A stretch of 64,000 nucleotides of DNA from Granulicella sp. L56 (GTDB taxonomy: Bacteria; Acidobacteriota; Terriglobia; Terriglobales; Acidobacteriaceae), in NCBI RefSeq assembly GCF_009765835.1, contig NZ_LMUS01000001.1:1106198-1170197 (forward strand), in the 5' to 3' direction. The translations under genes and the position numbers were made by a program. Positions within the stretch are counted from its first letter, which is position 1. Every line of letters starts with the position of its first letter. Below the pieces are notes generated by a model. It was not told the origin of the DNA. It was given only the letters and a program-made list of their open reading frames with translations, and searched no databases. Positions 54,407 through 63,173 of this stretch are shown piece by piece.

Positions 54407-54739
54407 TCAACGACTAACAGCACCCTGGGTTCCGGTCGCCTCGGACGAAGGGGAACTGGCTGCGGGCGATGGATGGGGAATCGACGACCGCACGTCGGGC
54501 TTATCCGAACGAAGCTCCAGATGGGCCCCGGCACGGCCACTCACCACCGTGGAGATGGCGTGCTTGAAGATCAACTGTTCCTGGCTGTTGTTCTCCAACA
54601 GCACGGAGTACTTATCGAACGACCGTATCTTGCCGGTCAGCTTGACGCCGCTCACCAGATAGATCGTAATTGGGCTCTTGTCTTTCCGAACCGTGTTGAG
54701 AAATGTGTCCTGAATGTTCTGTGCCGGCTTTGAATCCAT
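54407..54739 (-). CDS. hfq: RNA chaperone Hfq
   Basis: Hexameric Sm-like protein pairing small RNAs with mRNAs. Sm1 region: [20 protein letters not shown] at 22-41, then DKYSVLLEN. Sm2 motif FKHAIST at 58-64 (usual YKHAIST). N-terminal NIQDTFLN is the conserved helix. The tail of about 40 residues is Ser/Pro/Ala-rich. The ATG at 54739 has AAAGGAG 9 bases upstream; a longer frame from 54802 is rejected. 110 residues. Not next to miaA or hflX as in proteobacteria. Confidence 0.94.
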   Translation of the reverse strand: MDSKPAQNIQDTFLNTVRKDKSPITIYLVSGVKLTGKIRSFDKYSVLLENNSQEQLIFKHAISTVVSGRAGAHLELRSDKPDVRSSIPHPSPAASSPSSEATGTQGAVSR

Positions 54740-54992
54740 AGGGCCGATCTCCTTTAGCTTTGAGCTAAATTTGTGTTCCGTAAAAAGTCCGCCATACCGC
54801 ATTTACTTCAGCAAAAAACCCAACCTTCGTAGCAGCCGGGACTGAAGCCAAGATTGTGAAACCATACGACCCTCTGCTGCATTTATCAACCGGCGCGGCC
54901 TGTAGCTTTGGCTACACTTTCGCCATGCCGAGTTTATTAGACGCAGCCCACGGCAAAATGGACGCCTGCTCGCACACTTTCTGCGATATACC

Positions 54993-56159
54993 ATGACAGA
55001 CGTGAGCCATAACTCCCAACCTGTTCCGATGCTTGACTTCACCCGCCAGTTTGCCGGGATTCGCCAGGAAGTCCTTGCCGCCATCGAAAAAGTCTGCGAC
55101 TCGCAGCGGTTTATCCTCGGCCCCCAGGTCACGAGCTTCGAACGGGACGCCGCAGCGGCCTGCGCCGCGCCCTACGCTATCGGCTGCGCCAGCGGCACGG
55201 ACGCTCTCTGGCTGGCCATGGCCGCAGCCGGAATCGGCCCCGGGGATGCCGTCGTCACGACCCCGTTCAGCTTCTTTGCCTCGGTCAGTTCCATCCTGCG
55301 CTGCGGTGCGCAACCCTTTCTGGCAGATATCGATCCCCTGACCTTCAACCTCTCAGCCGATGCGGTCGAAGAAGTGCTGCTGCATTCCCACGCGGGCAGG
55401 ACGGTCAAAGCTGTCCTCCCCGTCCATCTGTACGGCCAGTGCGCCGACTGGGACGCCTTTGCCGCCCTGAAGCAACGCTACAATCTATTGCTGATCGAGG
55501 ACGCCGCGCAGGCCTTCGGAGCAGCATGGAACGGCACTCCGGCGGGAGCGCTGGGGGACCTTGCCGCCTTCAGCTTCTACCCCACCAAGAACCTCAGCGC
55601 CTTTGGGGATGCCGGTTTGCTCACGACCCTCTCCGCCGAGTACGACGAGCACGCCCGCATGTTGCGCGCCCACGGAATGCGGCGCCGCTACTTCCACGAC
55701 GAGGTGGGCTGGAACTCGCGGCTGGACACGCTGCAGGCCGCCGTGCTCGAAGTGAAACTACGCTATCTGCCGGAGTGGAACCAGCAGCGCCGCGATCGCG
55801 CTGCGCGCTACGATCAACTGCTTCGCGGGGCTGGGCTTGCCGCTGCGAATACCGGCGAAGGTATCGTGCTGCCCATCACCGATCCTCGTGCCACGCCCGT
55901 CTTTCACCAGTACGTCATTCGCGCACCACGACGCGACGCGTTGCGCGAGTACCTCGCAGACCGCGAGATCGGCAGCGAGATCTACTACCCTCTGCCGCTG
56001 CACCTGCAGACGAGCCTCAGCGGGCTGGGCTATCAACGGGGAGACTTCCCTGCCAGCGAAACTGCCGCCGCCGAGGTGCTTGCGCTGCCGATCTATCCAG
56101 AGTTGCGCGAAGACGAGCAGCAGACAGTGGTGGACGCCATCGCCGCCTTTTACGCCTGA
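54993..56159 (+). CDS. DegT/DnrJ/EryC1/StrS-family sugar aminotransferase
   Basis: PLP-dependent enzyme adding an amino group to a nucleotide keto-sugar. 388 residues. Start region MLDFTRQFAGIRQEVLAAI, cofactor region GCASGTDALWLAM near 63-75, LIEDAAQAFGA with the Asp/Gln pair, and the PLP-lysine in FYPTKNLSAFGDAG near 195-208. The C-terminal half matches the same family. Exact product not deducible: no other nucleotide-sugar genes are adjacent. Divergent from hfq. Confidence 0.93.
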   Translation: MTDVSHNSQPVPMLDFTRQFAGIRQEVLAAIEKVCDSQRFILGPQVTSFERDAAAACAAPYAIGCASGTDALWLAMAAAGIGPGDAVVTTPFSFFASVSSILRCGAQPFLADIDPLTFNLSADAVEEVLLHSHAGRTVKAVLPVHLYGQCADWDAFAALKQRYNLLLIEDAAQAFGAAWNGTPAGALGDLAAFSFYPTKNLSAFGDAGLLTTLSAEYDEHARMLRAHGMRRRYFHDEVGWNSRLDTLQAAVLEVKLRYLPEWNQQRRDRAARYDQLLRGAGLAAANTGEGIVLPITDPRATPVFHQYVIRAPRRDALREYLADREIGSEIYYPLPLHLQTSLSGLGYQRGDFPASETAAAEVLALPIYPELREDEQQTVVDAIAAFYA

Positions 56160-56188
56160 ATATTGTTTAAATTTCTCGTATAAGGAAC

Positions 56189-56236
56189 ACGTCATCTCGA
56201 CCGCAGCGCAGCGGAGTGGAGAGACCCCTGTATTTC
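56189..56236 (+). repeat. Interspersed repeat family 1, copy 2
   Basis: ACGTCATCTCGACCGCAGCG to GAGAGACCCCTGTATTTC; ends identical to the unit at 13981-14044. It forms an inverted pair with the copy 120 bp downstream. Confidence 0.75.
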
Positions 56237-56356
56237 ACCCTCTGGGAGAGGAAAGGAAGTTCACGCTGCAAATGTGTTCTGTCAGAATTTGTTTAAAAGC
56301 TGTCATGGATGTAGTGCATCAGGCTAGAAAGAATAGGCAACGACCAGAACAACGGC

Positions 56357-56450
56357 GAAATACAGAGGTCTCTCCGCTACGGCGGCAAAAGCGCCGCCTT
56401 CGGTCGAGATGACGTATGGCAGGGACGGTACAGATGGGGTCGAGATGACG
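56357..56450 (-). repeat. Interspersed repeat family 1, inverted copy and partial copy
   Basis: 56357-56415 reads GAAATACAGAGGTCTCTCCG to CGGTCGAGATGACGT, the reverse complement of the family-1 unit. A further GTCGAGATGACG tag lies at 56439-56450, mirroring the extra tag at the first locus. With 56189-56236 it fills most of the 327-bp gap between the aminotransferase and mgtC genes. Confidence 0.72.
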
Positions 56451-56486
56451 CAGCTTCGAGTTTTTTACACGAGCCCTCAGGGCGAG

Positions 56487-57161
56487 CTATTGCGTCTTCG
56501 CGCTCTGCACGCCCTCAAGCTGAGCGACGATTTGCAGGGCATTCGCCAGAACCACATCTCCGCTTTGGAGAAGCGTGACCTCAATCTCATCTTTACCGCT
56601 GTCTCCCTGCGCCTCCACGCTCAGCCCGATGACGTTGAGGTTCGCGCGCCGCAAAGCTCCCAGAACTACCTCCGGCGTAACAAGCTGTGGATCATAGAGT
56701 GCCCTGATCGTCTGCTTGCGCCAGCGCGTATCCAACCGGCGCTCGATCGGGCGCATCACCAGAAGCAGAATCAGCGCGAGCGCTGTGCCGAGGATGGCAG
56801 CGCGATACATGCCGCCTCCAACCGCAACTCCCAGAGCAGCGACAGACCAGATGCTGGCGGCAGTCGTCAATCCGCGAACAGAGTCCCCATGCGCGATGAT
56901 CGTGCCCGCCCCCAGAAAACCGATGCCCGTGACGATCTGCGCCGCAATGCGAGAGGGGTCCAATCCCACACCGGGGGTGCCCAGAATATCGACAAAGCCG
57001 AAGGCGGAGACGATCATCAGCAGGCAGGACGACATCCCCACCAGCGCATGGGTGCGCAGACCAGCCGCGCTTCGATGACGTTCTCGATCGAGGCCAACCA
57101 GACCTGCCAGCACCGTGGCCGTAACCAGCCGCAATGCGATTTCGTGCGGGGGAAGAGTCAT
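56487..57161 (-). CDS. MgtC/SapB-family membrane protein
   Basis: 224 residues with four to five helices and a cytoplasmic C-terminal domain. Conserved segments: LAGLVGLDRERHRSAAGLRTHALVGM, QIVTGIGFLGAGTII and VRGLTTAASIWSVAALGVAVG. MgtC proteins modulate ATP synthase and low-magnesium or virulence-related survival in pathogens; many environmental homologues have no known role. ATG at 57161 preferred (CGGAG 6 bases upstream). Lies in the same direction as the SH3 lipoprotein gene. Confidence 0.92.
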   Translation of the reverse strand: MTLPPHEIALRLVTATVLAGLVGLDRERHRSAAGLRTHALVGMSSCLLMIVSAFGFVDILGTPGVGLDPSRIAAQIVTGIGFLGAGTIIAHGDSVRGLTTAASIWSVAALGVAVGGGMYRAAILGTALALILLLVMRPIERRLDTRWRKQTIRALYDPQLVTPEVVLGALRRANLNVIGLSVEAQGDSGKDEIEVTLLQSGDVVLANALQIVAQLEGVQSAKTQ

Positions 57162-57226
57162 CGTGCGCTCCGAGTTCGCGGTAAATCGTACAGCCACTTA
57201 TATCACTGCGGAATCCATGGGACGAC

Positions 57227-58489
57227 TTACCGCCTGCGCCTGCTTCTCACCCTCGCGGCATTTTTCGCCTTCTTCTGGACAGGCTCAGGATGGGCCTCGT
57301 CTGGCGCGGTCGTATTCGGAGGCAGAACTCTCCGCACCAGGTTCCCTTCCAGCCGATAGGTCTTCAGCACCGTCTTGCCCGGCACAATCGCTCCGGTGGC
57401 AGGATCGGGCACGACCCGGGGAGCGTCTCCGGCCAGCACATGGTAGCTGTACGTGGGCGCCACCGTCGCAGACGCTGGAGCCTTGCCATAGGGGTCGCTC
57501 GCCATCGTCACCTTCAGCGGCAGATAGCCCTCAATGTTCTTGTCACGGTACGCCGTCTCGTAGCGGTGCTTCTTCACGTTCCAGATGAAGACGCGCACCT
57601 GGTTGAAGTCGTAGGGCAGTCCCGCTACATATGGACTGGTTACGGTTACATATTCGGGGATGTTCTTGTCATCCTGCGGAGCATCGGGGTCGTATACCCT
57701 GGTCAGAATGTAGGCGCCCACGATTCGCTGGCCTTCGGAGTACCGCACCAGCGAGTCGGGAGCGTCCACATCGATGAGACGGCTATAGACCCAGCCTGCA
57801 TTGCCTCTCGAGTCGCGCACCAGCCACCAGTCGTCCATCGCCGGTGGTGCTGGCGGCGTGGCCTCCACCGCCTTGCCCTTCACCACGACGGACGGAATGG
57901 CTTGCAGGCCCGGCGGCACCGGCTTGGGCAGCGTGGCGCGCCGCAGCAGCTTCAGCTTCTCACCCTCGCCCAGGCGGAGGAAATGCTCCGTCTCACGTCC
58001 CGGAGTGAGGTGCATGTACACATCGTCCCGCACGACACCGGTGGCCACGATGGGGTCCTTTTCGTGCGCCTTCGTCAATATGGCAAACTGGTCGAAGACG
58101 TCCTGCGTCGCCACCATCTTCTCGTTGATCCAGCCTTGCGCGCCCTGGTCGGTCTGCACCTTGAAGAAGCGCCGCCCGTGATCGAGCACCTGTAGCCTGT
58201 CGCCGTTCGCCACATCCGCGGTCCGGTTCGATACCGCCGCCACACGGTCGCGCAGGTACGTCTTCTTCGCCATCACGTACACATATTCACGATGCGGTCT
58301 GGGCCGTAGCCGCGAGCAACCGGTGATGCCGGCCAGCAGGCACACGGACAGCAGCGCACAGGCCGCAAGCCAGATTCGATTTCGTCTGGAAACAGATCGA
58401 CTGGAAGCAGATCGAGAGGGAACGGGTTGGCAGAAAGAAGAAAGAATGGCCCTAAAACTCCAGCAAAACTGAGGAACTTCTCTCTCCAT
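57227..58489 (-). CDS. SH3-domain lipoprotein
   Basis: About 420 residues. A long Ser/Arg-rich N-terminus precedes a hydrophobic segment ending in LLAGITGC, a lipobox. Two SH3-like stretches follow: the first around VYVMAKKTYLRDRVAAVSNR to VQTDQGAQGWINEKMV, the second containing WWLVRDSRGNAGWVYSRLIDV. Bacterial SH3 domains of this type bind cell wall. The C-terminal part is beta-rich with a basic tail (NAARVRSRRRR). Which upstream codon starts translation is unclear; ATG at 58489 is used. Function unknown. Confidence 0.72.
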   Translation of the reverse strand: MEREVPQFCWSFRAILSSFCQPVPSRSASSRSVSRRNRIWLAACALLSVCLLAGITGCSRLRPRPHREYVYVMAKKTYLRDRVAAVSNRTADVANGDRLQVLDHGRRFFKVQTDQGAQGWINEKMVATQDVFDQFAILTKAHEKDPIVATGVVRDDVYMHLTPGRETEHFLRLGEGEKLKLLRRATLPKPVPPGLQAIPSVVVKGKAVEATPPAPPAMDDWWLVRDSRGNAGWVYSRLIDVDAPDSLVRYSEGQRIVGAYILTRVYDPDAPQDDKNIPEYVTVTSPYVAGLPYDFNQVRVFIWNVKKHRYETAYRDKNIEGYLPLKVTMASDPYGKAPASATVAPTYSYHVLAGDAPRVVPDPATGAIVPGKTVLKTYRLEGNLVRRVLPPNTTAPDEAHPEPVQKKAKNAARVRSRRRR

Positions 58490-58573
58490 ACTACTGGCCG
58501 ATGCGTTGAACCCACGCACAGTTGTTCACCGATTCAGCGCATTCCGGCAAGCGAACAAGATGAGTTACTGCCC

Positions 58574-59740
58574 TCAGTGTGTCAACGCGACGGCAATCGC
58601 TCCGGCAGGATCAGTTCCCGTCGCCGTGCTGGTCGCGAGGTCCAGCTTGCCCGGAGTAGTCGTATCGAAGCTGTACATCGAGAGGTCGGCGTTGCCGCCA
58701 AACGCTGCTGCCAGCAGGTAATCTCCGCTGCTGTCCGTGCCCAGCGATGTCACCAGCAAACCGCTCGCGTAAGGTGATCCGCCCAGGGCCGTCAGCGCGC
58801 CTCCGGTGCCGATGGAATAGCCGTAGATCGTGCCGTTGGTTCGGTTCGCCGCATAGACATACTTGCCGGCATTGTCCAGCACCACGGAGTACGCCTGACC
58901 TCCCGACGCAAAAGGCGAGCCCGCGATCTCGTTCAGCGTTCCGCCGCTGCCGATGGCGAAGACGCGCACACCGCCTCCCGTTCCGCTGCGCGCGATGTAG
59001 AGGTACGCCGAAGCGCTATCGACTGTGAGGCCGTTGTCGCTGGTCTGGCTCGACACCGCCAGGTTCTGAACACCAATCGCAAGACCGGTCGAGGTATTGA
59101 AGGTAAAGACTACATCTCCACCCGTCCCAAACGCAGCAAAGATATAGGCGCCATTCGGAGATATCTTCACCATTCTGGGGTTAATCACGGCATTCGGAAG
59201 CGCGAAGGTCCCATTCGATACAGCCGCCAACGCGCCGGTGGAAGTGTTGATCTGAAACACATCGACCTGCGCCTGCAGCGTGTTCCCATCCAGAGCCACC
59301 AGCCACTGCCCGTCCGGTGACACATCCATCGAGACCGCGTTCACAATCGCGACACCCGTGCCGGTGCTCGGCGCGCTCAACGAGCCATCGGAATTAATCG
59401 CGTACACATTGATGTTGCCCAGCGTCGCCACGTACAAAAACTGGTTGTTTCGCGTCACCGCCATCGCAACCGGCTGATACCCCAGCGTCAGCGGAGAACT
59501 CGGTACCGCCGTCAGGGTTCCCGTGCCCACCGCAAAGCCGCTTACGGTGCCTGTCGCGGGGTTGGTTCCACTGGCCGCCGTCCCCGTGGTATTGGCGACA
59601 TAGGCATAATTCCCCGTCGACCCCGGCGGCGGAGTCGGAGTTACGGGCGGAAAGAAACCGCTGCACCCAGTCAGCACCGTTAGCCCTACCGCTGCCATCA
59701 AGCAGATCAACCATGGCACACCTGCGGCCCGTACTCTCAT
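58574..59740 (-). CDS. Beta-propeller lipoprotein (lactonase-like repeats)
   Basis: 388-residue secreted lipoprotein. The ATG at 59740 follows AGAGGA and gives the signal RVRAAGVPWLICLMAAVGLTVLTGC with a lipobox; earlier in-frame ATGs would put about 20 residues before the signal. Propeller blades recur as SPDGQWLVALDG, SPNGAYIFAAFGTGG, AGKYVYAANRTNGTIYGYSIG and SGDYLLAAAFGG, close to 6-phosphogluconolactonase-like 7-bladed propellers. Enzymatic activity is uncertain. Divergent from the M28 peptidase gene, 83 bases apart. Confidence 0.82.
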   Translation of the reverse strand: MRVRAAGVPWLICLMAAVGLTVLTGCSGFFPPVTPTPPPGSTGNYAYVANTTGTAASGTNPATGTVSGFAVGTGTLTAVPSSPLTLGYQPVAMAVTRNNQFLYVATLGNINVYAINSDGSLSAPSTGTGVAIVNAVSMDVSPDGQWLVALDGNTLQAQVDVFQINTSTGALAAVSNGTFALPNAVINPRMVKISPNGAYIFAAFGTGGDVVFTFNTSTGLAIGVQNLAVSSQTSDNGLTVDSASAYLYIARSGTGGGVRVFAIGSGGTLNEIAGSPFASGGQAYSVVLDNAGKYVYAANRTNGTIYGYSIGTGGALTALGGSPYASGLLVTSLGTDSSGDYLLAAAFGGNADLSMYSFDTTTPGKLDLATSTATGTDPAGAIAVALTH

Positions 59741-59823
59741 CCTCAATCCTCTTGCAGCTATCTTCGCAGCAGACATGCACTTCTCAAAATAGATCTTGCT
59801 CATGCTTCGATATAATCTGCGCC

Positions 59824-60891
59824 ATGTCTTCGCCCCGGCGCGTATCTCTCTTCGGATTTGCAATACTTCTCTGGCTACCGATTGCCAGTCCTGCTTTGAA
59901 TGGTCAGCGAATCCACTCGTTTGACTCGCTGCCTTCACAAACGGCATCCATTCTTCCTGAACTTCAACGCGAAGTCCACGCCGACATGGCCTTCCTCGCC
60001 GACGATGAGCTTCATGGACGCGGCTCCGCTACGCGCGACGAGCACATCGCCGCTCTCTTTGCCGCCTCGCAGTTCCAGTCTCTCGGCCTCGAACCCGGCG
60101 GCGACAACGGCACCTTTCTGCAGAAAGTACCGCTGCCCAATCCTCTTCCTGCGGACATCAAGCAACGCCTCTCGAAGTTCGAAGACACGCCCCGCAAAGA
60201 GACCTGGAACGCCATCGCGATTCTTCGCGGCAGCAGCGAGCCCAACGAGGTCATCCTGCTCACCGCGCACCTCGACCACCTCGGCATCGGCCCCGCCGTC
60301 AACGGCGACAGCATCTATAACGGCGCAGACGACGACGCCTCAGGAACGACAGCGGTCCTCGCTCTCGCGCACATCCTCGCCACCGGCCACCGTCCGCGCC
60401 GCACCATCGTCTTTGCGCTCTTCGGATCGGAAGAGATCGGCGGCTTCGGCAACCGCGCCTTCCTCGCGCACCCGGCCGTCCCGCTGACCAGCATCGTCGC
60501 CAACCTCGAATTCGAGATGATCGGACGGCCCGACCCGACCGTTCCCGCTGGAACTCTTTGGCTTACAGGCTTCAGCCGCACCAATCTTGGCCCCGAACTG
60601 GCAAAGCATGGTGCCCATCTGGTCAACGATCCTCATATGGGGCAGCACTTTTTTCGCCGCTCCGACAACTACGCCCTCGCGCTACAAGGCATCATCGCTC
60701 AGACCGTCTCCAGCTTCGGTCTACACAAGGACTACCACCAGCCCAGCGACGAACTCCGCAGCATCGACTTCACTCACATGACCCATGCCATCGCCTCAAT
60801 GGTCGCCCCTGTCAACTGGCTGGCAAACACTACCTGGAAGCCTCAGTGGAACTTCGGCCGCAAACCCTGGCATCAGGCAATACCCAAATAA
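59824..60891 (+). CDS. Secreted M28-family metallopeptidase
   Basis: 355-residue zinc aminopeptidase-like enzyme, signal-bearing (VSLFGFAILLWLPIASPALNG near 7-27). Zinc-site segments: TAHLDHLG with H149, YNGADDDASGTTAV with D170, GSEEIGGFGNRAF with E203/E204, NLEFEMIGR near 228-236 and HKDYHQPSDE with its terminal His. The ATG at 59824 is chosen for the signal peptide; upstream in-frame starts overlap the divergent promoter. Followed by a terminator-like hairpin. Confidence 0.9.
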   Translation: MSSPRRVSLFGFAILLWLPIASPALNGQRIHSFDSLPSQTASILPELQREVHADMAFLADDELHGRGSATRDEHIAALFAASQFQSLGLEPGGDNGTFLQKVPLPNPLPADIKQRLSKFEDTPRKETWNAIAILRGSSEPNEVILLTAHLDHLGIGPAVNGDSIYNGADDDASGTTAVLALAHILATGHRPRRTIVFALFGSEEIGGFGNRAFLAHPAVPLTSIVANLEFEMIGRPDPTVPAGTLWLTGFSRTNLGPELAKHGAHLVNDPHMGQHFFRRSDNYALALQGIIAQTVSSFGLHKDYHQPSDELRSIDFTHMTHAIASMVAPVNWLANTTWKPQWNFGRKPWHQAIPK

Positions 60892-60894
60892 AAA

Positions 60895-60920
60895 AGGACG
60901 CGAGCAGATGCCCGCGTCCT
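60895..60920. terminator. Hairpin between the M28 gene and ahpD
   Basis: AGGACGCG / CGCGTCCT, 8-bp stem with a 10-nt loop, four bases past the M28 stop, between convergent genes. AAAAA precedes it, so it gives a U-tract for the ahpD side. Confidence 0.7.
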
Positions 60921-60944
60921 CTTCACCATGAGTCGATATAACAC

Positions 60945-61490
60945 CTATGCGGAAGCCGTAGGCGAAGCCTTCTCCGAATCGAGCACAACGCCAATCGCGT
61001 GAATCACCGAAGTAACGCGGATCGCAGCATTGATCAACTCTTCCGTGGCACCCTTCTCGCGCAACACCTTCTCGTGCGAGTCCACACATTTGCCACAAGC
61101 GTTCACCGCGCTCACCGCAAGGCACCACAGCTCGAAGTCAAGCGCTTCAACCGAATGCCCGCGAAGCACGTTCATCCGCAGCCGCGACGGCAGCGTCGCA
61201 TACTTCTCGTTGCTCGTCAGGTGGTGAAAGCGGTAATAGATATTGTTCATGCCCATGATCGCCGCAGCAGCCTTCGCCGCGTCCAGAGCAGCCGGGCTCA
61301 ACACCGCCTCAGCCTCTGCGATGACCTCCGTGGTCAACTCCGGGCTTCGCGTAGCAATCGCAGCTACCACCACTGTTCCCCACAACTGCTGCGGAGTCAG
61401 TTCCGTGTTCTGCTTTACCAGCGAAGAATAGTTCAGCTTCAGGTCCTTCGCGTACGCGGGCAGCCCGCCAATCAGATCTTCCAATGCCAT
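60945..61490 (-). CDS. ahpD: AhpD-like alkylhydroperoxidase (carboxymuconolactone decarboxylase fold)
   Basis: 181 residues, all-helical. Redox motif CGKC with C132 and C135, and H139 in CVDSHEKV, is the proton relay known from AhpD. AhpD re-reduces AhpC in organisms lacking AhpF. It follows ahpC by 83 bases on the same strand, the standard ahpC-ahpD pair. Confidence 0.93.
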   Translation of the reverse strand: MALEDLIGGLPAYAKDLKLNYSSLVKQNTELTPQQLWGTVVVAAIATRSPELTTEVIAEAEAVLSPAALDAAKAAAAIMGMNNIYYRFHHLTSNEKYATLPSRLRMNVLRGHSVEALDFELWCLAVSAVNACGKCVDSHEKVLREKGATEELINAAIRVTSVIHAIGVVLDSEKASPTASA

Positions 61491-61573
61491 CTCATTAATC
61501 CTTTCCCCGTCAGGGATTCATGCTACAGAAAAGGCGCGGCAGTCAGCAGCCGCGCCCTTCCGCCAAAAACAAA

Positions 61574-62113
61574 CTACGCCAAAGTGGCTTCGCCCTTCTG
61601 CCAATTGCAGGGGCACAGTTCATCGGTCTGCAGCGCATCGAGCACACGCAGGACCTCCTGCGGATTGCGACCCACCGACAGATCGGTCACATAGATAAAC
61701 CGGATTACGTTCTCCGGATCGACGATAAACGTCGCTCGCTGCGCCACGCCTGCCTGCTCATCCAGAATGCCGAGCTGGCCGCAAAGATCGCGCCGGATAT
61801 CCGACAGCATGGGAAACGGCAGGTCCTTCAGGTCGGCGTGATGCGTGCGCCACGCGGCGTGGACATATTCGTTGTCTGTGCTGCCGCCAAGAATCTGGCA
61901 ATCGCGGTCAGCGAACTCGCTATTCAACTTACCGAACGCCGCAATCTCAGTGGGACAGACAAACGTAAAGTCCTTTGGCCAGAAGAAGTACAGCTTCCAC
62001 TTGCCCGGATAAGACTCGTCGGTAATCGTAGTGAATGCCTTTGCTTCATCCTTGTCCGTTGAAACAGTGGCCGTAACGCTATAGTTGGGGAATTTTTCGC
62101 CAATTTGCAACAT
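61574..62113 (-). CDS. ahpC: Peroxiredoxin AhpC
   Basis: Thiol peroxidase reducing peroxides with electrons from AhpD. 179 residues. Peroxidatic C53 in FVCPTE and a C-terminal pair C167/C169 (LCPCNWQKGE) place it with the AhpC type that has three active cysteines and partners AhpD. AAGGAG 8 bases before the ATG. Second gene of the peroxide operon. Confidence 0.95.
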   Translation of the reverse strand: MLQIGEKFPNYSVTATVSTDKDEAKAFTTITDESYPGKWKLYFFWPKDFTFVCPTEIAAFGKLNSEFADRDCQILGGSTDNEYVHAAWRTHHADLKDLPFPMLSDIRRDLCGQLGILDEQAGVAQRATFIVDPENVIRFIYVTDLSVGRNPQEVLRVLDALQTDELCPCNWQKGEATLA

Positions 62114-62215
62114 AGAAAGTAACTCCTTTTTGAGACAGTTCCAGGTCTTCCGCCCATCGGCAGACCTATTTAAAACAATTGCTGCTTCACTCTGACTTGC
62201 CGGCCAGTTGCCGGC

Positions 62216-62638
62216 CTATTGACACTTCGGACAGAGACCGATGACATCCACGGCGTACCGCTCCACCAGGAAGCCTCCCGGCAGACGGGTGCGCTTGGAC
62301 ACCAGTCCCAACTCTCGTTCGCCTATATCGGTAATCGCTTTGCAATGCGAGCACACCATGTGATGGTGCGCCTCATTGTTCATCTCCACGCGCACGGAAC
62401 CGTGGTGCATGCTCATCTTGCGAAAGACACCGCTCTCGACGAAGAGATGAATGTTTTTGTAAACGGTAGCCAGCGAGATCGCTGGAATCTTCTTCTTCAC
62501 CCGGACATAGACTTCTTCCGGGCTGGGATGCCCACTCATCCCCTGCATGACTTCGTACAAGACCTGCCGCTGATGCGTCACGGCAATGCCATGCTCGCTA
62601 CAAAGTTCACGAAACGTTTTGGAGGGCGCCACTTGCAC
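62216..62638 (-). CDS. perR: Fur-family peroxide regulator (PerR-like)
   Basis: 140 residues. Winged helix (about 10-80), then a metal-binding domain. Structural Zn cysteines C96/C99 (CSHC) and C136/C139 (CPKC). The sensing site aligns residue for residue with B. subtilis PerR: H37, H91, H93 and D104, but position 85 is Glu instead of Asp. GTG start at 62638. Located directly upstream of ahpC-ahpD with a palindromic operator in its own promoter, so autoregulation and peroxide control are likely. Confidence 0.88.
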   Translation of the reverse strand: MQVAPSKTFRELCSEHGIAVTHQRQVLYEVMQGMSGHPSPEEVYVRVKKKIPAISLATVYKNIHLFVESGVFRKMSMHHGSVRVEMNNEAHHHMVCSHCKAITDIGERELGLVSKRTRLPGGFLVERYAVDVIGLCPKCQ

Positions 62639-62655
62639 TTAACAAGTGTACCTCA

Positions 62656-62684
62656 TATCAAACGATAATAGTTATCGTTTGATA
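62656..62684 (-). promoter_or_regulatory. Perfect Fur/PerR-type operator upstream of perR
   Basis: TATCAAACGATAA (62656-62668) and TTATCGTTTGATA (62672-62684) are perfect inverted repeats around 3 bases. The GATAA-TAG-TTATC core resembles Fur- and Per-box 7-1-7 sites. It ends 18 bases before the perR GTG, overlapping the likely promoter. Confidence 0.8.
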
Positions 62685-62723
62685 GATTAATCTTTCCAAG
62701 GATTATTATCTGTCAAAATTTCT

Positions 62724-63167
62724 TCAGTTTAGCCGCTCGCGCTCCGACTTCCCAAAGCCCTCATCGAGCGGTTTCCGCCCCGCGAAACCATCCTCCGGCT
62801 CGTGCCAGTGCGTAATCGCATCCTCACCCAGCTTCCAGCAGAGCATGACCGTCTTGCCGTCCATCACACAGGGAAAATCGAGCAGCCCTTCGTCGAGGTC
62901 CTGCACCTGCACCCCGATCGCTTCGATCTCGCCCAGCGTGTCGGCCGTCTCCTGCGCTGCCTTGTCGCGCTGCGCCCGTCGCTTGGCCGCGGTGGTTACA
63001 TCCACATGCATGCCGCCCGACAGAAAGATCCGGTAGCTCAACTGCTGCATCTCCGCCTCGAAGGCACCAGCGCGAAGTCCCGCGGCCTGCGCCTTGCGCA
63101 GCAGGGACTCCAGCACCCGCAACATCGTCTGCGCCTCGCCCAATGTAAATGTCTTACTCACGCCCAC
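62724..63167 (-). CDS. DUF2203-family protein
   Basis: 147 residues. Family hallmarks: KTFTLGEAQTMLRVLESLL at the N-terminus, GVQVQDLDEGLLDFPCVMDGKTVMLCWKLGE in the middle, and HWHEPEDGFAGRKPLDEGF at the end. Function unknown. Only six bases from nadA upstream, so likely co-transcribed with it. Ends 40 bases before the PerR operator region. Confidence 0.88.
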   Translation of the reverse strand: MGVSKTFTLGEAQTMLRVLESLLRKAQAAGLRAGAFEAEMQQLSYRIFLSGGMHVDVTTAAKRRAQRDKAAQETADTLGEIEAIGVQVQDLDEGLLDFPCVMDGKTVMLCWKLGEDAITHWHEPEDGFAGRKPLDEGFGKSERERLN

Positions 63168-63173
63168 CCTCTC

